DNA of 25,931 nt from a virus, in the IMG/VR virus record IMGVR_UViG_3300047476_000173, positions 1 to 25,931 of that record; one strand, written 5' to 3'. This document shows, piece by piece, positions 25,794-25,931 of this stretch (its first letter is position 1; every line of letters starts with the position of its first letter). The translations under genes and the position numbers were made by a program. Under the pieces are notes generated by a model, which made no database searches, was not told the DNA's origin, and worked only from the letters and a program-made list of their open reading frames with translations.

Positions 25794-25931
25794 TAGCAAG
25801 CCCGTCGATAATCGCTTGACGAATCTCTGCGCCAAGCTCGTAGGGAATCATAGAGCGGGTTTTCGAACCCTTGAGACCTTGAGTTCCAGTTCTCGATCCA
25901 CGCGGGGCGGCTACGTGGCAGTCCGAACCGG
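25780..25931 (-). CDS. C-terminal fragment of an unidentified phage gene
   Basis: The frame is open from the right edge and ends at TAG 25782-25780, giving 49 residues. It has GSDCHVAAPRGSRTGTQGLK followed by GSKTRSMIPYELGAEIRQAI. The element TGTQGLKGS-x2-R-x-IP is one I associate with the C-termini of actinophage proteins annotated as DNA methylases or DNA-modification factors, but I am not sure of the family. It overlaps the C5 methyltransferase start by 14 bases, so the two are translated together. A link to DNA modification is therefore plausible. Confidence 0.5.
   Translation of the reverse strand, partial: GSDCHVAAPRGSRTGTQGLKGSKTRSMIPYELGAEIRQAIIDGLANEDR

Noticed and set aside
1-25931. 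CRISPR array or insertion sequence
   Set aside because: No regular repeat-spacer pattern, no transposase motif and no terminal inverted repeats with target duplications were seen.

Overview
The window is about 26 kb of a tailed (siphovirus-type) phage genome that probably infects an actinobacterium. The host is inferred from a partial WhiB-family gene at the left edge, a family confined to actinobacteria and their phages. The sequence looks only moderately GC-rich, so a moderate-GC actinobacterium (for example a freshwater lineage) seems likelier than a high-GC soil one. That part is an impression, not a calculation. Only whiB reads on the + strand. Every other gene reads on the - strand, so the module runs right to left and most gene junctions overlap by 1-35 bases.

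Read in transcription order, the right end (25.9-22.9 kb) holds DNA-modification and replication genes. These are the C-terminus of an unidentified gene, a cytosine-C5 methyltransferase in two overlapping reading frames around a run of nine G, a 428-base non-coding gap, a Cys-rich protein, an SSB-like protein ending DDDALPF, and a RusA-like resolvase. From 22.8 to 18.0 kb follows a dense nest of small, mostly unknown genes. It also contains a helix-rich basic protein, a metallophosphoesterase, two zinc-finger proteins and an FmdB-type zinc ribbon.

From 18.0 to 1.3 kb comes a complete head and tail module. In order it has HNH, TerS, TerL, a small membrane protein, portal, a small beta protein, a prohead protease with an N-terminal HAD-phosphatase-like domain, a 52-residue protein, a terminator, a compact tmRNA-like RNA, the HK97-type major capsid protein, two hairpin terminators, a GT4 glycosyltransferase, neck proteins, the tail tube, tail assembly chaperones joined by a -1 frameshift at CCCAAAA, the tape measure, minor tail proteins and a repeat-built tail fibre. 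The lysis genes (M23 endolysin and two membrane proteins) end the module, convergent with whiB.

The most unusual feature is at 11532-11615 (- strand). This 84-base RNA has the tRNA-like domain of tmRNA: a GGTTTCGA D-loop, a G3:U70 acceptor pair, a TTCGATT T-loop and an encoded CCA. Its mRNA-like domain is replaced by one short hairpin. An extended -10 box ends six bases before its first base, and the RNA lies directly in front of the capsid gene. The other main points are the dual-frame methyltransferase, the HAD-protease fusion, the frameshifted chaperone and the glycosyltransferase inside the head genes.
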